Of a DNA stretch of 64,000 nt, positions 55,099 through 63,875 are shown piece after piece (the stretch's first letter is position 1; each line of letters starts with the position of its first letter). The notes beneath the pieces were generated by a model that saw only the letters and a program-made list of their open reading frames with translations, did not search any database and was not told where the DNA came from. The DNA is from Bacteroidetes bacterium B1(2017). Its GTDB lineage: Bacteria; Bacteroidota; Bacteroidia; UKL13-3. The DNA lies in contig NKJG01000009.1 of NCBI GenBank assembly GCA_002256395.1, forward strand, positions 47,021 to 111,020. Direction: 5' to 3'. The position numbers and the translations under genes are program-made.

Positions 55099-56418
55099 TT
55101 ACCCCTCAAACTTAACCCCAAAACTTTCCAACTCTTTTAAAATTGGTTCGTAAAATTCTCTGCTCAAAGGTATTTGAACACCGCGTGCTTTTATTTTACC
55201 TTGTAGTATAAGCTTAGTAGCAATGGCCATTGGCAATCCTACGGTTTTGGCCATAGCAGTTAATACTTGGTTTTCGCCATTTACTACCAAATAACTATGT
55301 GCTTGCTTTAGTTTATTATCTTGCAAATACGTTAGCTCATGTTTCATAACTATCTGATCCAATTCGCCTTTTTTAAGCTTCCATTTTTCTTGCAATAGTT
55401 TTTGCAAGGCCTGGGCAGGTGTGGCATTCATTAAACCAATAGGTGTTGGTTCAAACAGTCCTAGCCAACTTATTTTCTTGAATAATTTAGAAGCTTTACT
55501 GACCTCTAAAAACTCAGCTAAATTGCTTTCTAAATTTTCATTTGTGGCTCCGCTAATTAGAGCGCAAACCAATTCTCTATAGCTTAAAGTTTCGGAATGG
55601 GGTAGGGTATAGGAATCGTCGGTAAGTCCTAATTTTACTAAGCAATTCCACGCTTCGCTATATCCTTTTCTACGTAAGGTACCGCGTAAAACAGTTTTTG
55701 CCGAACCTATTCCATAGGGTTCAATATAGCCTAAAGAATCTCTGTTGGCATACGATTCAAATTGACCATGTTTGCCCACTTTAATAGCTTTGGTTTGGGT
55801 AAATATTCTATTAGGTGGAATAAATTTTAATAGGCCATTTTCTAAATACCTTGCTGTAGCTTGGCCAGCAACAATTACGTTTCTAGGGTTCCAAGTAAAT
55901 TTATAATTCCAAGGGTTATCATCAAATTCAGGTGCTACTAATCCACCGCAATACGATTCAAACGATTGTATTTCGCCACCCTTAGCTTGTATGTCTTGTA
56001 TTAATTGCATGGCACTTAAATGGTCAATGCCGGGGTCTAAGCCTATTTCGTTTAAAAATAAAATATTGGCCTTTAATGCTTGGGTATGCAAGGCTTTCAT
56101 TTCTTCGCTTAAATACGAGGCGGTAACCAAATGTTTATGTAATTCTAAACAATCGTGTGCGGCTAAAATATGCAAATGTGCAGGCAATAAGCTCACTACT
56201 AAATCAGCTTCAGAAATTAGCTTTTTTCTATTGCTAGCATCTTCTATGTTTAAGGCAATAGCTGTAGCAAATTTACTCTTACCAATTTTTTGCTGAGCCA
56301 ATTCTAAATTGGCATCGGCTACCGTTATCATCCACTTTTCTTTGGATGCGTTTTTAAGTAAATAGTTAATTAAATAACTGGCAGATAAACCTGCACCAAT
56401 AACAAGAATTTTTTTCAT
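55099..56418 (-). CDS. Saccharopine dehydrogenase-like protein
   Basis: A 439-residue cytoplasmic enzyme with an N-terminal Rossmann domain (KKILVIGAGLSASYLINYLL; VTVADANLELAQQKIG or its near form) and the C-terminal saccharopine dehydrogenase domain (GLDPGIDHLSAMQLI, YCGGLVAPEFDDNPWNYKF, LRRKGYSEAWNCLVKLGL). It is a member of the saccharopine dehydrogenase (Lys9-type) family, which oxidises saccharopine or carboxynorspermidine-like substrates. The exact substrate is uncertain. It is convergent with the toxin pseudogene. Confidence 0.87.
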   Translation of the reverse strand: MKKILVIGAGLSASYLINYLLKNASKEKWMITVADANLELAQQKIGKSKFATAIALNIEDASNRKKLISEADLVVSLLPAHLHILAAHDCLELHKHLVTASYLSEEMKALHTQALKANILFLNEIGLDPGIDHLSAMQLIQDIQAKGGEIQSFESYCGGLVAPEFDDNPWNYKFTWNPRNVIVAGQATARYLENGLLKFIPPNRIFTQTKAIKVGKHGQFESYANRDSLGYIEPYGIGSAKTVLRGTLRRKGYSEAWNCLVKLGLTDDSYTLPHSETLSYRELVCALISGATNENLESNLAEFLEVSKASKLFKKISWLGLFEPTPIGLMNATPAQALQKLLQEKWKLKKGELDQIVMKHELTYLQDNKLKQAHSYLVVNGENQVLTAMAKTVGLPMAIATKLILQGKIKARGVQIPLSREFYEPILKELESFGVKFEG

Positions 56419-56512
56419 AGTTCTCTATTCAAACTCGGCCTCAAAACTAGGGTTTAACGTGCACAAATATGCTAATAAAAATCATGCAAATAAAATGCTT
56501 GAACCAATATTA

Positions 56513-57688
56513 CTAGTAAGGGTTCTCGGGAATTACTTTTTTAATTTTTACTTTCGTTCCAGGTTTCAAAGATTGTCCTGCATTAAGTTCATTCCAAGTT
56601 AGCACATCTTCTTCTGTAACTCCATATTTATCGGCTATACTTTTGGGTGTTTCGCCGCGTAAAACAGTATGGTCAAATTGTGTAATCAAGTCTTCTTTTA
56701 AAAGATTGTCTTGCTTGGTATCGTCAAGAGTTAAGGTATCGTTTTTTACTCTGGCTGCTAAACTACTGGCTAGTATTTTATCTTTAGGTAAAGCTATATA
56801 ATATGTTTTACCCAAAGGCACATTTATAAAGGGTTTGCGTATCCATGGGTTCAGCAATTTTAGTAGTTTATAATTACATGCATTTTGTTGGCTCCATGCT
56901 GCTAAACTGCTAATGCTTAAATCTACCTTTACTCTTACAACAGGCACTGCTTGGTATAAATCTGAATAGGCAACGTTGAACCCAAATTTTGCTGGGTTTT
57001 CGCAGATGTCTTTTATGGCAATTATTCTAAACAAATACCGTGCGGTTTCTACATTTAAATAGAGGTCGTAATAGGTGTTTATGTTTTGAGCGCGAATTTG
57101 TTTTTTAACACCTTCAATACCCATATTATAACTAGCAGCAACTAGGCTCCAATCTTTTAATTGACCATAGGCTTCTTTAAAATATAAACAGGCCGCATAG
57201 GTTGCTTTTTCTAAATGGTAGCGTTCGTCTAATTCTTCGCTTACTTCTAATCCATATCGCTTGCCGGTTTTGTCTAAAAACTGCCAAAAGCCTGCTGCAC
57301 CTGCTGGCGACACCACATTTTGCAAGCCACTTTCTGCTAAGGCTAGGTATTTAAAATCGCTTGGAATTTGTTGCTCTTTTAAAATCTTTTCTATTAATGG
57401 CAAGTATCTATTTGCCCGTTTAAGCATTAACAATGTTTGAGATTGCCAATATACATTGGTTAAAATTTCTTTATCGTAACGTTCTGCTACATCATAGTCT
57501 GTTAAAGGAATTTTGGTGCCTGCAAAGCTTATGCTTTTAGGCAAGGCAAGCGAATAAACTTTATAATATTGTTGAAACTCTTCTAAGTTTTTTTTGTCTT
57601 CTGTTTGGCTATGACTTTCAAACAGCAATACTAGTAAAACCAGTATTCCTGCACTTAAAATCCAAACTACGCGATTGCTTTTTCTCAT
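56513..57688 (-). CDS. Membrane-bound lytic transglycosylase with LysM domain
   Basis: A 391-residue protein with an N-terminal signal anchor (about 8-25, VVWILSAGILVLLVLLF). The SLT domain holds the catalytic Glu119 in KYLALAESGLQNVVSPAGAAG, followed by FWQFLDKTGKRYGL and SYNMG. The C-terminal LysM domain (about 343-390, VLRGETPKSIADKYGV) binds peptidoglycan. It cleaves the glycan backbone of the cell wall in the periplasm, as in MltD-type enzymes. It is the next gene downstream of the GH3-like gene on the same strand. Confidence 0.9.
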   Translation of the reverse strand: MRKSNRVVWILSAGILVLLVLLFESHSQTEDKKNLEEFQQYYKVYSLALPKSISFAGTKIPLTDYDVAERYDKEILTNVYWQSQTLLMLKRANRYLPLIEKILKEQQIPSDFKYLALAESGLQNVVSPAGAAGFWQFLDKTGKRYGLEVSEELDERYHLEKATYAACLYFKEAYGQLKDWSLVAASYNMGIEGVKKQIRAQNINTYYDLYLNVETARYLFRIIAIKDICENPAKFGFNVAYSDLYQAVPVVRVKVDLSISSLAAWSQQNACNYKLLKLLNPWIRKPFINVPLGKTYYIALPKDKILASSLAARVKNDTLTLDDTKQDNLLKEDLITQFDHTVLRGETPKSIADKYGVTEEDVLTWNELNAGQSLKPGTKVKIKKVIPENPY

Positions 57689-57703
57689 GTTCTTGTGTAC
57701 TCG

Positions 57704-59242
57704 TTAGGCTGTACTTTTTTGGAAATTTCTTTCCTTATGTTGAAGTAGAATTTCGTCTACAAACTGTCTATGATTACTTAATCTAGGAACCTTATGTTGA
57801 CCACCTAATTTGCCTGCGTTTTTTAACCAACCTTGAAAGGTTCCTTTTGGCATAATTTTAACATTAGGTTTAAGCATGGCCATGTCTTTATAACGTTTGG
57901 CTTCGTAATCAGAATTTTGAGCTTTTAAGGTTTTATCTAAAGTGCTTACAAAATCATCTACATTATTGGGTTCGCGTTCAAATTCTATAAGCCATTCATG
58001 ACCACCTTTGGTATCTTCTGTAAAATAGATTGGAGCTGCGGTATAATCAATTAGTAAAGCCTCAGTATGATCGCATGCTGCTTTTATGGCGTAGTCGGCA
58101 TTTTCAATGACAAGTTCTTCTCCAAAAGCATTTATAAAGTGTTTGGTTCGACCTGTAATTTTAAACCTAAACGGCTTAATAGAAGTAAACTTAATGGTAT
58201 CGCCAATTATATAACGCCAAAGGCCAGAATTGGTGCTAATAATTAACGCATAATTTTCATTGGGTCTAACCTGCTCTAAGCTATACGTTTCGGGATAATC
58301 TTTGCCGTACTCGCTCATTGGCATAAACTCAAAATAGATGCCATAATCCAACATCAAAAGCATATCATCGGCACCCAATCTATCTTGAATTCCTAAAAAG
58401 CCTTCACTGGCATTATAGGTTTCTACATAGTTAACCTTACTGCCTTTAATTAATTGCTTAAAGCGCTCGCGGTAGGGAGTAAAACTTACTCCGCCATGCA
58501 GGTAGAGCTCTAGGTTCGGCCAAATATCTGTTAAATTATCTTTTCCGCTTAATTCAAATAGGCGTTCTATTAAAACAATGGTCCAGGTAGGAACTCCCGA
58601 AATATTAGTTACATCGTCAAATAAAGTAGCCTTGGCCATTTTCTCTATTTTCTCGTCCCAATTATCCATAATGGCAATGCTTAAATCGGGGGTGCGCAAG
58701 TACTGAGCCCACATAGGTAGGTTTTGCATCATTACGGCACTTAAATCGCCATAAAAACTTTCGCTATTGGCATTGTTTATTTGATGACTGCCGCCCATAA
58801 CTAAGCCCTTGCCGCTAAATATTTCCGACTCAGGTTTTTGCAACAAGTAGGTCATCAATACATCTTTACCACCTTGGTAGTGGCATTCCTCCATGCTTTC
58901 GTAGGTAACAGGAATAAACTTACTTTTTGAGCTGGTAGTGCCCGATGATTTGGCGAACCAACGCACCTCGCTAGGCCACAAAATATTTTGCTCGCCCTGC
59001 ATCATACGTTCTATATAATGCTTAAAATCATCGTAATTCGTTACAGGAACGCGTTGCTTATAGGTTTCTAAATTATGGATGCTTTTAAAGTCATATTGGC
59101 GGCCAAATTCTGTAATCTGCGCGGTTCGCAGGAGTTTCATCAACTGGTCGTGCTGAACCTGTTTTGGGTTATGCAAAATATCTTCAAAGGCAGGGAGTCT
59201 GCGCTTAAGATACCAACTTACCAGTGAATTAACGATGGGCAT
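57704..59242 (-). CDS. GH3-family acyl-adenylate enzyme
   Basis: A 512-residue cytoplasmic protein of the GH3 auxin-responsive promoter family, which in plants adenylates acids and joins them to amino acids. Bacterial members have an unknown substrate. Visible marks: WFAKSSGTTSSKSKFIPVT (ATP-binding P-loop), YNASEGFLGIQDR, and GLWRYIIGDTIKF with the FKITGRTKHFINAFGEE motif. The length fits the family. The gene is divergent from the purF-like gene, with 181 bases between the starts. Confidence 0.88.
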   Translation of the reverse strand: MPIVNSLVSWYLKRRLPAFEDILHNPKQVQHDQLMKLLRTAQITEFGRQYDFKSIHNLETYKQRVPVTNYDDFKHYIERMMQGEQNILWPSEVRWFAKSSGTTSSKSKFIPVTYESMEECHYQGGKDVLMTYLLQKPESEIFSGKGLVMGGSHQINNANSESFYGDLSAVMMQNLPMWAQYLRTPDLSIAIMDNWDEKIEKMAKATLFDDVTNISGVPTWTIVLIERLFELSGKDNLTDIWPNLELYLHGGVSFTPYRERFKQLIKGSKVNYVETYNASEGFLGIQDRLGADDMLLMLDYGIYFEFMPMSEYGKDYPETYSLEQVRPNENYALIISTNSGLWRYIIGDTIKFTSIKPFRFKITGRTKHFINAFGEELVIENADYAIKAACDHTEALLIDYTAAPIYFTEDTKGGHEWLIEFEREPNNVDDFVSTLDKTLKAQNSDYEAKRYKDMAMLKPNVKIMPKGTFQGWLKNAGKLGGQHKVPRLSNHRQFVDEILLQHKERNFQKSTA

Positions 59243-59404
59243 GAGTTTACTTTACAGAGGCCAATTTGCGTAAAAATTGTGTAAGATACAAGGAGAAAAC
59301 TTATTTAGACTGAGTGTATTGAACCTACTAACTTAAAGGGCTTTTTTTTAAGCAAGATTTGCCAAACATTCGAATTGGTTCTTCCTAGTTCAAACATAAA
59401 ATTG

Positions 59405-59412
59405 TACTTTCG
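59405..59412 (+). promoter_or_regulatory. Possible -7 element for the purF-like gene
   Basis: TACTTTCG, identical to the octamer before pth, ends 12 bases before the ATG at 59424. One base differs from TAnnTTTG and no -33 element is clear. Confidence 0.3.
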
Positions 59413-59423
59413 CGCTTCAATTT

Positions 59424-61319
59424 ATGAGTGATCCAATAAAACATGAGTGCGGAATTGCAATGATCCGCCTACTAAAGCCGCTCAGTTTTTACGAACAGAA
59501 GTATGGCTCAGCCTTATACGGATTAAAAAAGTTGTATCTCCTGATGGAGAAACAGCATAATCGTGGCCAAGATGGTGCAGGTGTAGGAGTTATTAAATTT
59601 GACCCTGAACCAGGTGAAGCCTACATTTTTAGGCAACGTGCAAATGGAAGCAGCGCCATTGCCGAAATTTTTGATAAAATTAGTGCAAAGATTGATCGCT
59701 CTGGTTCAAAAGACGAGGTGAAATCAAGCGATTACCTTAAAAAACATTCTCCTTTTGTGGGGGAGTTATATCTAGGTCACTTACGCTATGGAACTCATGG
59801 TGGAAATAGCAAAGACCTTTGTCATCCCTTTATTAGAGAAAACAATTGGATGAGCCGTAACCTTATGTTGGCAGGTAATTTTAACCTAACCAATGTTGAC
59901 GAGCTTTTTGAATTGCTAATAGAATTGGGTCAGCACCCAAGAGAAAAGGCCGATACCGTTACTATGCTCGAAAAAATGGGCCACTTTTTAGACGAAGAAG
60001 TACAACGTAATTTTACTCGTTTTAAACTTGAAGGCCACTCAAACCGCGATATCAGTAGCATTATGTCGCATCATGTAAATGTAGAAACTATTCTTAAACG
60101 TTCTTTGCGTGATGCTGATGGTGGTTACGTTATGGCCGGAATGTTGGGACATGGCGATGCCTTTGTGGTGCGCGACCCAAATGGAATAAGACCTTGTTTC
60201 TATTACAAAAATGATGAAGTTGTTGTAATTACTAGCGAAAAGCCAGCTATTATGACTGGCTTTAACATTGCCTACAATGAAGTAAAAGAACTTGGCCTTG
60301 GAAATGCCATGATTATTAAAAAGAATGGCGATATTGAAGAAGTAAATATTCAACAAGCAGGCGAACGCAAATCGTGCTCGTTTGAACGTATTTATTTCTC
60401 TCGTGGGAATGACCGTGAGATTTATAAAGAACGTAAACTATTAGGTCATTTATTGGCACCAAAAATTATGGAGTCGGTAAATCATAATTTTAAAGACACC
60501 GTATTCTCCTATATCCCAAACACCGCAGCTGTGGCCTTTTATGGCATGATTGAAGGTGTAAACGAATTGCTCGACGATTGGAAGGCTACTGAAATTGGCA
60601 AGCTTGGTGCCAAAGCAACACCCGATAAAATTAAAAGCATTTTAGCCGTGCATCCTCGCAGAGAGCGTGTGGCAGTTAAAGATGCTAAACTTAGAACCTT
60701 TATTACAGACGATGCCCACCGCGAAGATATGGTGGCTCATGTTTACGATGTAACCTATGGTTTAATTAACAACCAGGTAGATACACTTGTAGTTATTGAC
60801 GATTCTATTGTGCGCGGAACGACCTTAAAAACCAGTATTCTTAGAATTTTAGACAGGTTACATCCAAAGAAAATTATCATTGTTTCCTCTTCTCCTCAAA
60901 TTCGTTACCCCGATTGTTACGGGATTGACATGAGTAGAATGAAAGATTTTGTGGCTTTTCAAGCTATGGTATCATTATTGAAGAGCAGCAAGAAAGAGCA
61001 TCTGCTAACCGAAGTGTATCATAAATGCAAAGCCCAAGAAAATTTACCTAAGGAAGAAATGGTGAACTATGTAAAAGAACTGTATGCCCAATTTACTGCC
61101 GATGAAATTAGTAAACGCATTTCAGAAATAGTTACACCAGACGATATTCATGCCGAGGTAGATGTAATTTACCAAAGCATTGAAAACCTGCATACCGCTT
61201 GTCCAAATCATTTGGGCGATTGGTATTTTACAGGAAATTATCCTACGCCAGGTGGAAATAAAGTGGTAAACAAAGCATTTATAAACTACGTAGAAGGAAA
61301 TAGCGGACGGGCTTACTAA
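59424..61319 (+). CDS. Amidophosphoribosyltransferase (long, PurF-like)
   Basis: A 631-residue enzyme of the Ntn-type glutamine PRPP amidotransferase family, the first step of purine synthesis. The nucleophile is Cys9 ([11 protein letters not shown]), so eight residues would be removed on maturation. The glutaminase part has [14 protein letters not shown] and HLRYGTHGG; the phosphoribosyltransferase part has [17 protein letters not shown] (PRPP loop) and [18 protein letters not shown]. It is over 100 residues longer than E. coli PurF. At the position of the oxyanion HNGN motif it has GNFN (about 150-153), which is unusual. It may be a Bacteroidota-specific paralogue rather than the sole PurF. 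Confidence 0.85.
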   Translation: MSDPIKHECGIAMIRLLKPLSFYEQKYGSALYGLKKLYLLMEKQHNRGQDGAGVGVIKFDPEPGEAYIFRQRANGSSAIAEIFDKISAKIDRSGSKDEVKSSDYLKKHSPFVGELYLGHLRYGTHGGNSKDLCHPFIRENNWMSRNLMLAGNFNLTNVDELFELLIELGQHPREKADTVTMLEKMGHFLDEEVQRNFTRFKLEGHSNRDISSIMSHHVNVETILKRSLRDADGGYVMAGMLGHGDAFVVRDPNGIRPCFYYKNDEVVVITSEKPAIMTGFNIAYNEVKELGLGNAMIIKKNGDIEEVNIQQAGERKSCSFERIYFSRGNDREIYKERKLLGHLLAPKIMESVNHNFKDTVFSYIPNTAAVAFYGMIEGVNELLDDWKATEIGKLGAKATPDKIKSILAVHPRRERVAVKDAKLRTFITDDAHREDMVAHVYDVTYGLINNQVDTLVVIDDSIVRGTTLKTSILRILDRLHPKKIIIVSSSPQIRYPDCYGIDMSRMKDFVAFQAMVSLLKSSKKEHLLTEVYHKCKAQENLPKEEMVNYVKELYAQFTADEISKRISEIVTPDDIHAEVDVIYQSIENLHTACPNHLGDWYFTGNYPTPGGNKVVNKAFINYVEGNSGRAY

Positions 61320-61332
61320 TAAAAAAGTAAAC

Positions 61333-62055
61333 ATGATTCTGAAAAGCGAAAACCTAGTAAAGCGTTATAAAAAGCGCACCGTTGTAAACAATGTTTCTAT
61401 TGAGGTGAACCAAGGCGAATGCGTTGGCTTATTAGGCCCCAATGGTGCAGGTAAAACAACTACCTTTTACATGACCGTTGGTTTAATAAAACCCGATGAA
61501 GGTGAAGTATACTTAGACAACGAAAAGATAACCGATTTGCCCATGTACAAACGTGCGCAAAAAGGTTTAGGGTATTTGGCTCAGGAAGCAAGTATTTTTA
61601 GAACATTAAGTGTAGAAGATAATATTAAGGCGGTATTAGAAATGACCAAACTTAACAAGGCCGAGCAAAAAGAACGCCTTGAAATGTTGCTAGAAGAGTT
61701 CGGTTTGAACCGAGTGCGCACAAGTATGGGAAATGTATTAAGCGGAGGTGAACGCAGGCGTACAGAAATTGCCCGTGCCTTGGCTGTAAACCCTAAGTTT
61801 ATTTTGTTAGATGAACCCTTTGCAGGTATCGACCCAATTGCGGTGGAAGATATTCAGCAAATTGTAGCCCGATTAAAACACAAGAACATTGGTATTTTAA
61901 TTACCGATCACAACGTACACGAAACCCTATCGATAGTAGACAGAGCCTATTTATTGTTTGAAGGTAAAATATTAAAGGGCGGTACGGCGCAAGAATTGGC
62001 CGATGACGAAATGGTACGAAAAGTATACTTAGGTCAGAATTTTGTGTTGAGGTAG
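61333..62055 (+). CDS. lptB: LPS export ABC transporter ATP-binding protein
   Basis: A 240-residue cytoplasmic ATPase. Walker [10 protein letters not shown] at 35-43, the Q-loop at LAQEAS, signature [15 protein letters not shown], Walker [14 protein letters not shown] and the H-loop at ITDHNVHET. The [16 protein letters not shown] segment is typical of LptB, which drives lipopolysaccharide extraction with LptFG. The gene starts 13 bases after the purF-like stop, so read-through is likely. LptFG are not in the window. Confidence 0.95.
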   Translation: MILKSENLVKRYKKRTVVNNVSIEVNQGECVGLLGPNGAGKTTTFYMTVGLIKPDEGEVYLDNEKITDLPMYKRAQKGLGYLAQEASIFRTLSVEDNIKAVLEMTKLNKAEQKERLEMLLEEFGLNRVRTSMGNVLSGGERRRTEIARALAVNPKFILLDEPFAGIDPIAVEDIQQIVARLKHKNIGILITDHNVHETLSIVDRAYLLFEGKILKGGTAQELADDEMVRKVYLGQNFVLR

Positions 62056-62106
62056 ATTATTTTTATAAGTTAAACGTTAGAAGTAAAAACAGTAAAAGCA
62101 TTGGAT

Positions 62107-62313
62107 ATGAAAAAGTTGATTTTAATAGTAGCCGTTTGTGGAAGCCTAATGGCATGTAATAATGAACCTAAGTTGAACCAACAAGAGGAAACCGCTGTTC
62201 AAAATCAATTGAGTTCAGACCAGAAAGCCATGGACTCATTGGAAGCCGCCATACAAGCACAAATGGACGCAATTAATGCCGACAGTGCAGGGATGGAAAT
62301 GGATAGTTTGTAA
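62107..62313 (+). CDS. Small predicted lipoprotein
   Basis: A 68-residue protein. Start ATG at 62107; a TTG two codons earlier is an alternative. The signal MKKLILIVAVCGSLMACN has a lipobox LMAC, so the mature form is about 51 residues, Gln- and Asp/Glu-rich with an amphipathic helix (EAAIQAQMDAINADSAGMEM). Function unknown. It sits between lptB and the CAU tRNA on the same strand. Confidence 0.68.
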   Translation: MKKLILIVAVCGSLMACNNEPKLNQQEETAVQNQLSSDQKAMDSLEAAIQAQMDAINADSAGMEMDSL

Positions 62314-62322
62314 ATTATTTTC

Positions 62323-62352
62323 TTGCGCAACACCTCGAAATTCTTATTTTTG
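62323..62352 (+). promoter_or_regulatory. Promoter of the CAU tRNA
   Basis: TTG (62323-62325), a 19-base spacer and TATTTTTG (62345-62352) match the -33/-7 consensus; the tRNA begins 23 bases downstream of the -7 element. Confidence 0.65.
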
Positions 62353-62374
62353 CGCCTCGCTAATCTAATTAGCA

Positions 62375-62448
62375 GGGCCTATAGCTCATTCGGTTAGAGC
62401 ATCTGACTCATAATCAGGGGGTGCCTGGTTCGATCCCAGGTGGGCCCA
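62375..62448 (+). tRNA. tRNA with CAT anticodon (elongator Met or Ile2)
   Basis: A 74-base cloverleaf: acceptor GGGCCTA (62375-62381) with TGGGCCC (62441-62447), D stem GCTC/GAGC, anticodon stem TCTGA/TCAGG with loop CTCATAA, T arm CCTGG-TTCGATC-CCAGG, discriminator A. Anticodon CAT can be tRNA-Met or a tRNA-Ile whose C34 is lysidinylated; sequence alone does not decide. It is not an initiator type by its paired first base (G-C). Confidence 0.95.
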
Positions 62449-62460
62449 CTAGTAAATAAA

Positions 62461-62496
62461 GGGGTTTCAAGGTTTTTTGCCTTGAGCCCCTTTTTT
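62461..62496 (+). terminator. Terminator after the CAU tRNA
   Basis: GGGGTTTCAAGG (62461-62472) pairs with CCTTGAGCCCC (62480-62490) with one mismatch, followed by TTTTTT. Confidence 0.85.
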
Positions 62497-62498
62497 CA

Positions 62499-62520
62499 TT
62501 TGCATACTATTTGCATACTA
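62499..62520 (+). repeat. Two adjacent 11-bp direct repeats downstream of the tRNA
   Basis: TTTGCATACTA occurs twice without a gap (62499-62509 and 62510-62520), followed by a degenerate TTTGGCATA. Such short direct repeats beside a tRNA resemble integrase arm-binding sites. The rest of the gene-free stretch to 62725 shows only the hairpin at 62643. Confidence 0.5.
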
Positions 62521-62642
62521 CTTTGGCATAGGGATTGCTAAAAGTGAAAATTGTAATCATAAATTTTGTTAAAAATAGTACTACAATTTTTTAGTCAAAC
62601 AAAAATTTGTTTATATCCAAGCCTATGGACTCTGCGGCGATA

Positions 62643-62660
62643 AAAACCTGAGCAGGTTTT
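62643..62660 (-). terminator. Possible terminator of the small lipoprotein gene
   Basis: AAAACCTG-AG-CAGGTTTT is a perfect inverted repeat; on the minus strand it is followed by T residues and lies 65 bases downstream of the lipoprotein stop. Confidence 0.5.
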
Positions 62661-62725
62661 AGAATCACCAAATACAGCAAATACAGGCATTTTCAAAGAA
62701 CTGTTCCTTTCTGCAAAAGTCATTT

Positions 62726-63313
62726 TCAGTGCTGCTTACTCGAGCTATCTATTGATCTTTCAATTAGACTAAATGACCCACCTTGAAAGAAACTCACAAT
62801 TTTTACATTGTCAGCATTTCCTATAATTATTTTCGGAATGAGAAAAGTGTCAGTTTTATAAATAAAATCGTATTTAAAATTTGATTTGTAATTATTCTCC
62901 CCTAAATAAATTAGCTTTAGCTTATTAAAACTCTGAAAATCTTTGATACTATTAAAATGACCTCTTCCAGAATTGTAAATTCCCCTACAAGTAAAAGATG
63001 TTACACTCCTTTCATTCAAAATTAAATATTTGTCCCCAAGCCATAAATCAAATGTATCGGTCTTTGATATCAAAAACATATTATTTAATCTTTTGTATGA
63101 ATCTGAAGTGTCTGAATTAAACTGCAATACTACTTTGTTATCGTTAAAGTTAGCAATCTTTAACCGGATTGGGAAAATGGCTATTTCTGGTAAACAGACA
63201 CTATCAATTTCAATTGATATTTTATTCTCTGGACACTCCAAAAAGACACTTTTTTGTTCTAAGTGGCATGAGAAAACTAATATTGAAATAATTAAAACGC
63301 TAATTTTTACCAT
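62726..63313 (-). CDS. Hypothetical lipoprotein in the accessory region
   Basis: A 195-residue lipoprotein, start ATG at 63313 (MVKISVLIISILVFSCHLEQ), lipobox LVFSC with Cys16; an ATG five codons upstream at 63328 is possible. The mature part is a beta-rich domain (ISIEIDSVCLPEIAIFPIRLKI, VKIVSFFQGGSF) with no known motif. Its start overlaps the end of the upstream gene remnant by up to 29 bases, so it was probably translated together with it. An immunity-type role is conceivable given the neighbour, but not shown. Confidence 0.6.
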   Translation of the reverse strand: MVKISVLIISILVFSCHLEQKSVFLECPENKISIEIDSVCLPEIAIFPIRLKIANFNDNKVVLQFNSDTSDSYKRLNNMFLISKTDTFDLWLGDKYLILNERSVTSFTCRGIYNSGRGHFNSIKDFQSFNKLKLIYLGENNYKSNFKYDFIYKTDTFLIPKIIIGNADNVKIVSFFQGGSFSLIERSIDSSSKQH

Positions 63314-63875
63314 CTTTATAATTATCATGTACTTTATTCATCCAAGCTTTAAAAATTGGAGTGGTGTTTTTCCAAGAGGAATGTTTCATTTGAATTTCAA
63401 TTACTTTAGCATGTTCCTTGGGAATGTGTGACAAACCTTTAGCAAAATGTCCTCCTGCTTCATGCACATAAGTATTTTGCAGATTCTCGACTGTCGGATT
63501 GAAAGTAACGCCGAACTCTTCTGTACTACTCCAACTCTGTAAATTGAAGGTAATGATGTTCGTTCCTGGCATTCTGTTAGCCATAGCAACGCTGTTAACA
63601 CCATCATTTGCCGCTCCATAAATTATTTCCTCTGTGTTTACCAATCCATTGTGGTAAGCTGATGATACTGAGCCATTATGCAGTTTTTTTACTTCAAACC
63701 CTTGAATATCGTTGGTTTTACTAACAACATTATTTATAATCATATTGATTTCAATCACTTCCTTGTCAACCTTTCTAAACCCTCCTTTTTGCATTGGAGC
63801 ATTTTTTAATGCATCAATCTTTGCCCCCAAAGTCTGACACATTCCCATAGCTTCAGTATGATTAAGAGTACCCAT
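63300..63875 (-). pseudogene. C-terminal remnant of a gene cut by an IS66 insertion (HExxxH-containing)
   Basis: This 191-residue reading frame starts with an ATG (63875-63873) that touches the IS66 terminal GTAAGC at 63876, so the real protein probably extended beyond the insertion. It has no signal peptide. Near its C-terminus it has TYVHEAGGHFAKGL: His138 and Glu139 followed by Gly-Gly-His143, one residue longer than a HExxH zinc-protease site. The rest is polar with no known fold. Such domains occur at the ends of Rhs-like polymorphic toxins, a speculation. The downstream lipoprotein overlaps its end. Confidence 0.55.

Noticed and set aside
62521..62725. Remnant of an integrase gene after the tRNA
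   Set aside because: No recombinase motif can be read in the frames examined; only short repeats and a hairpin are visible.
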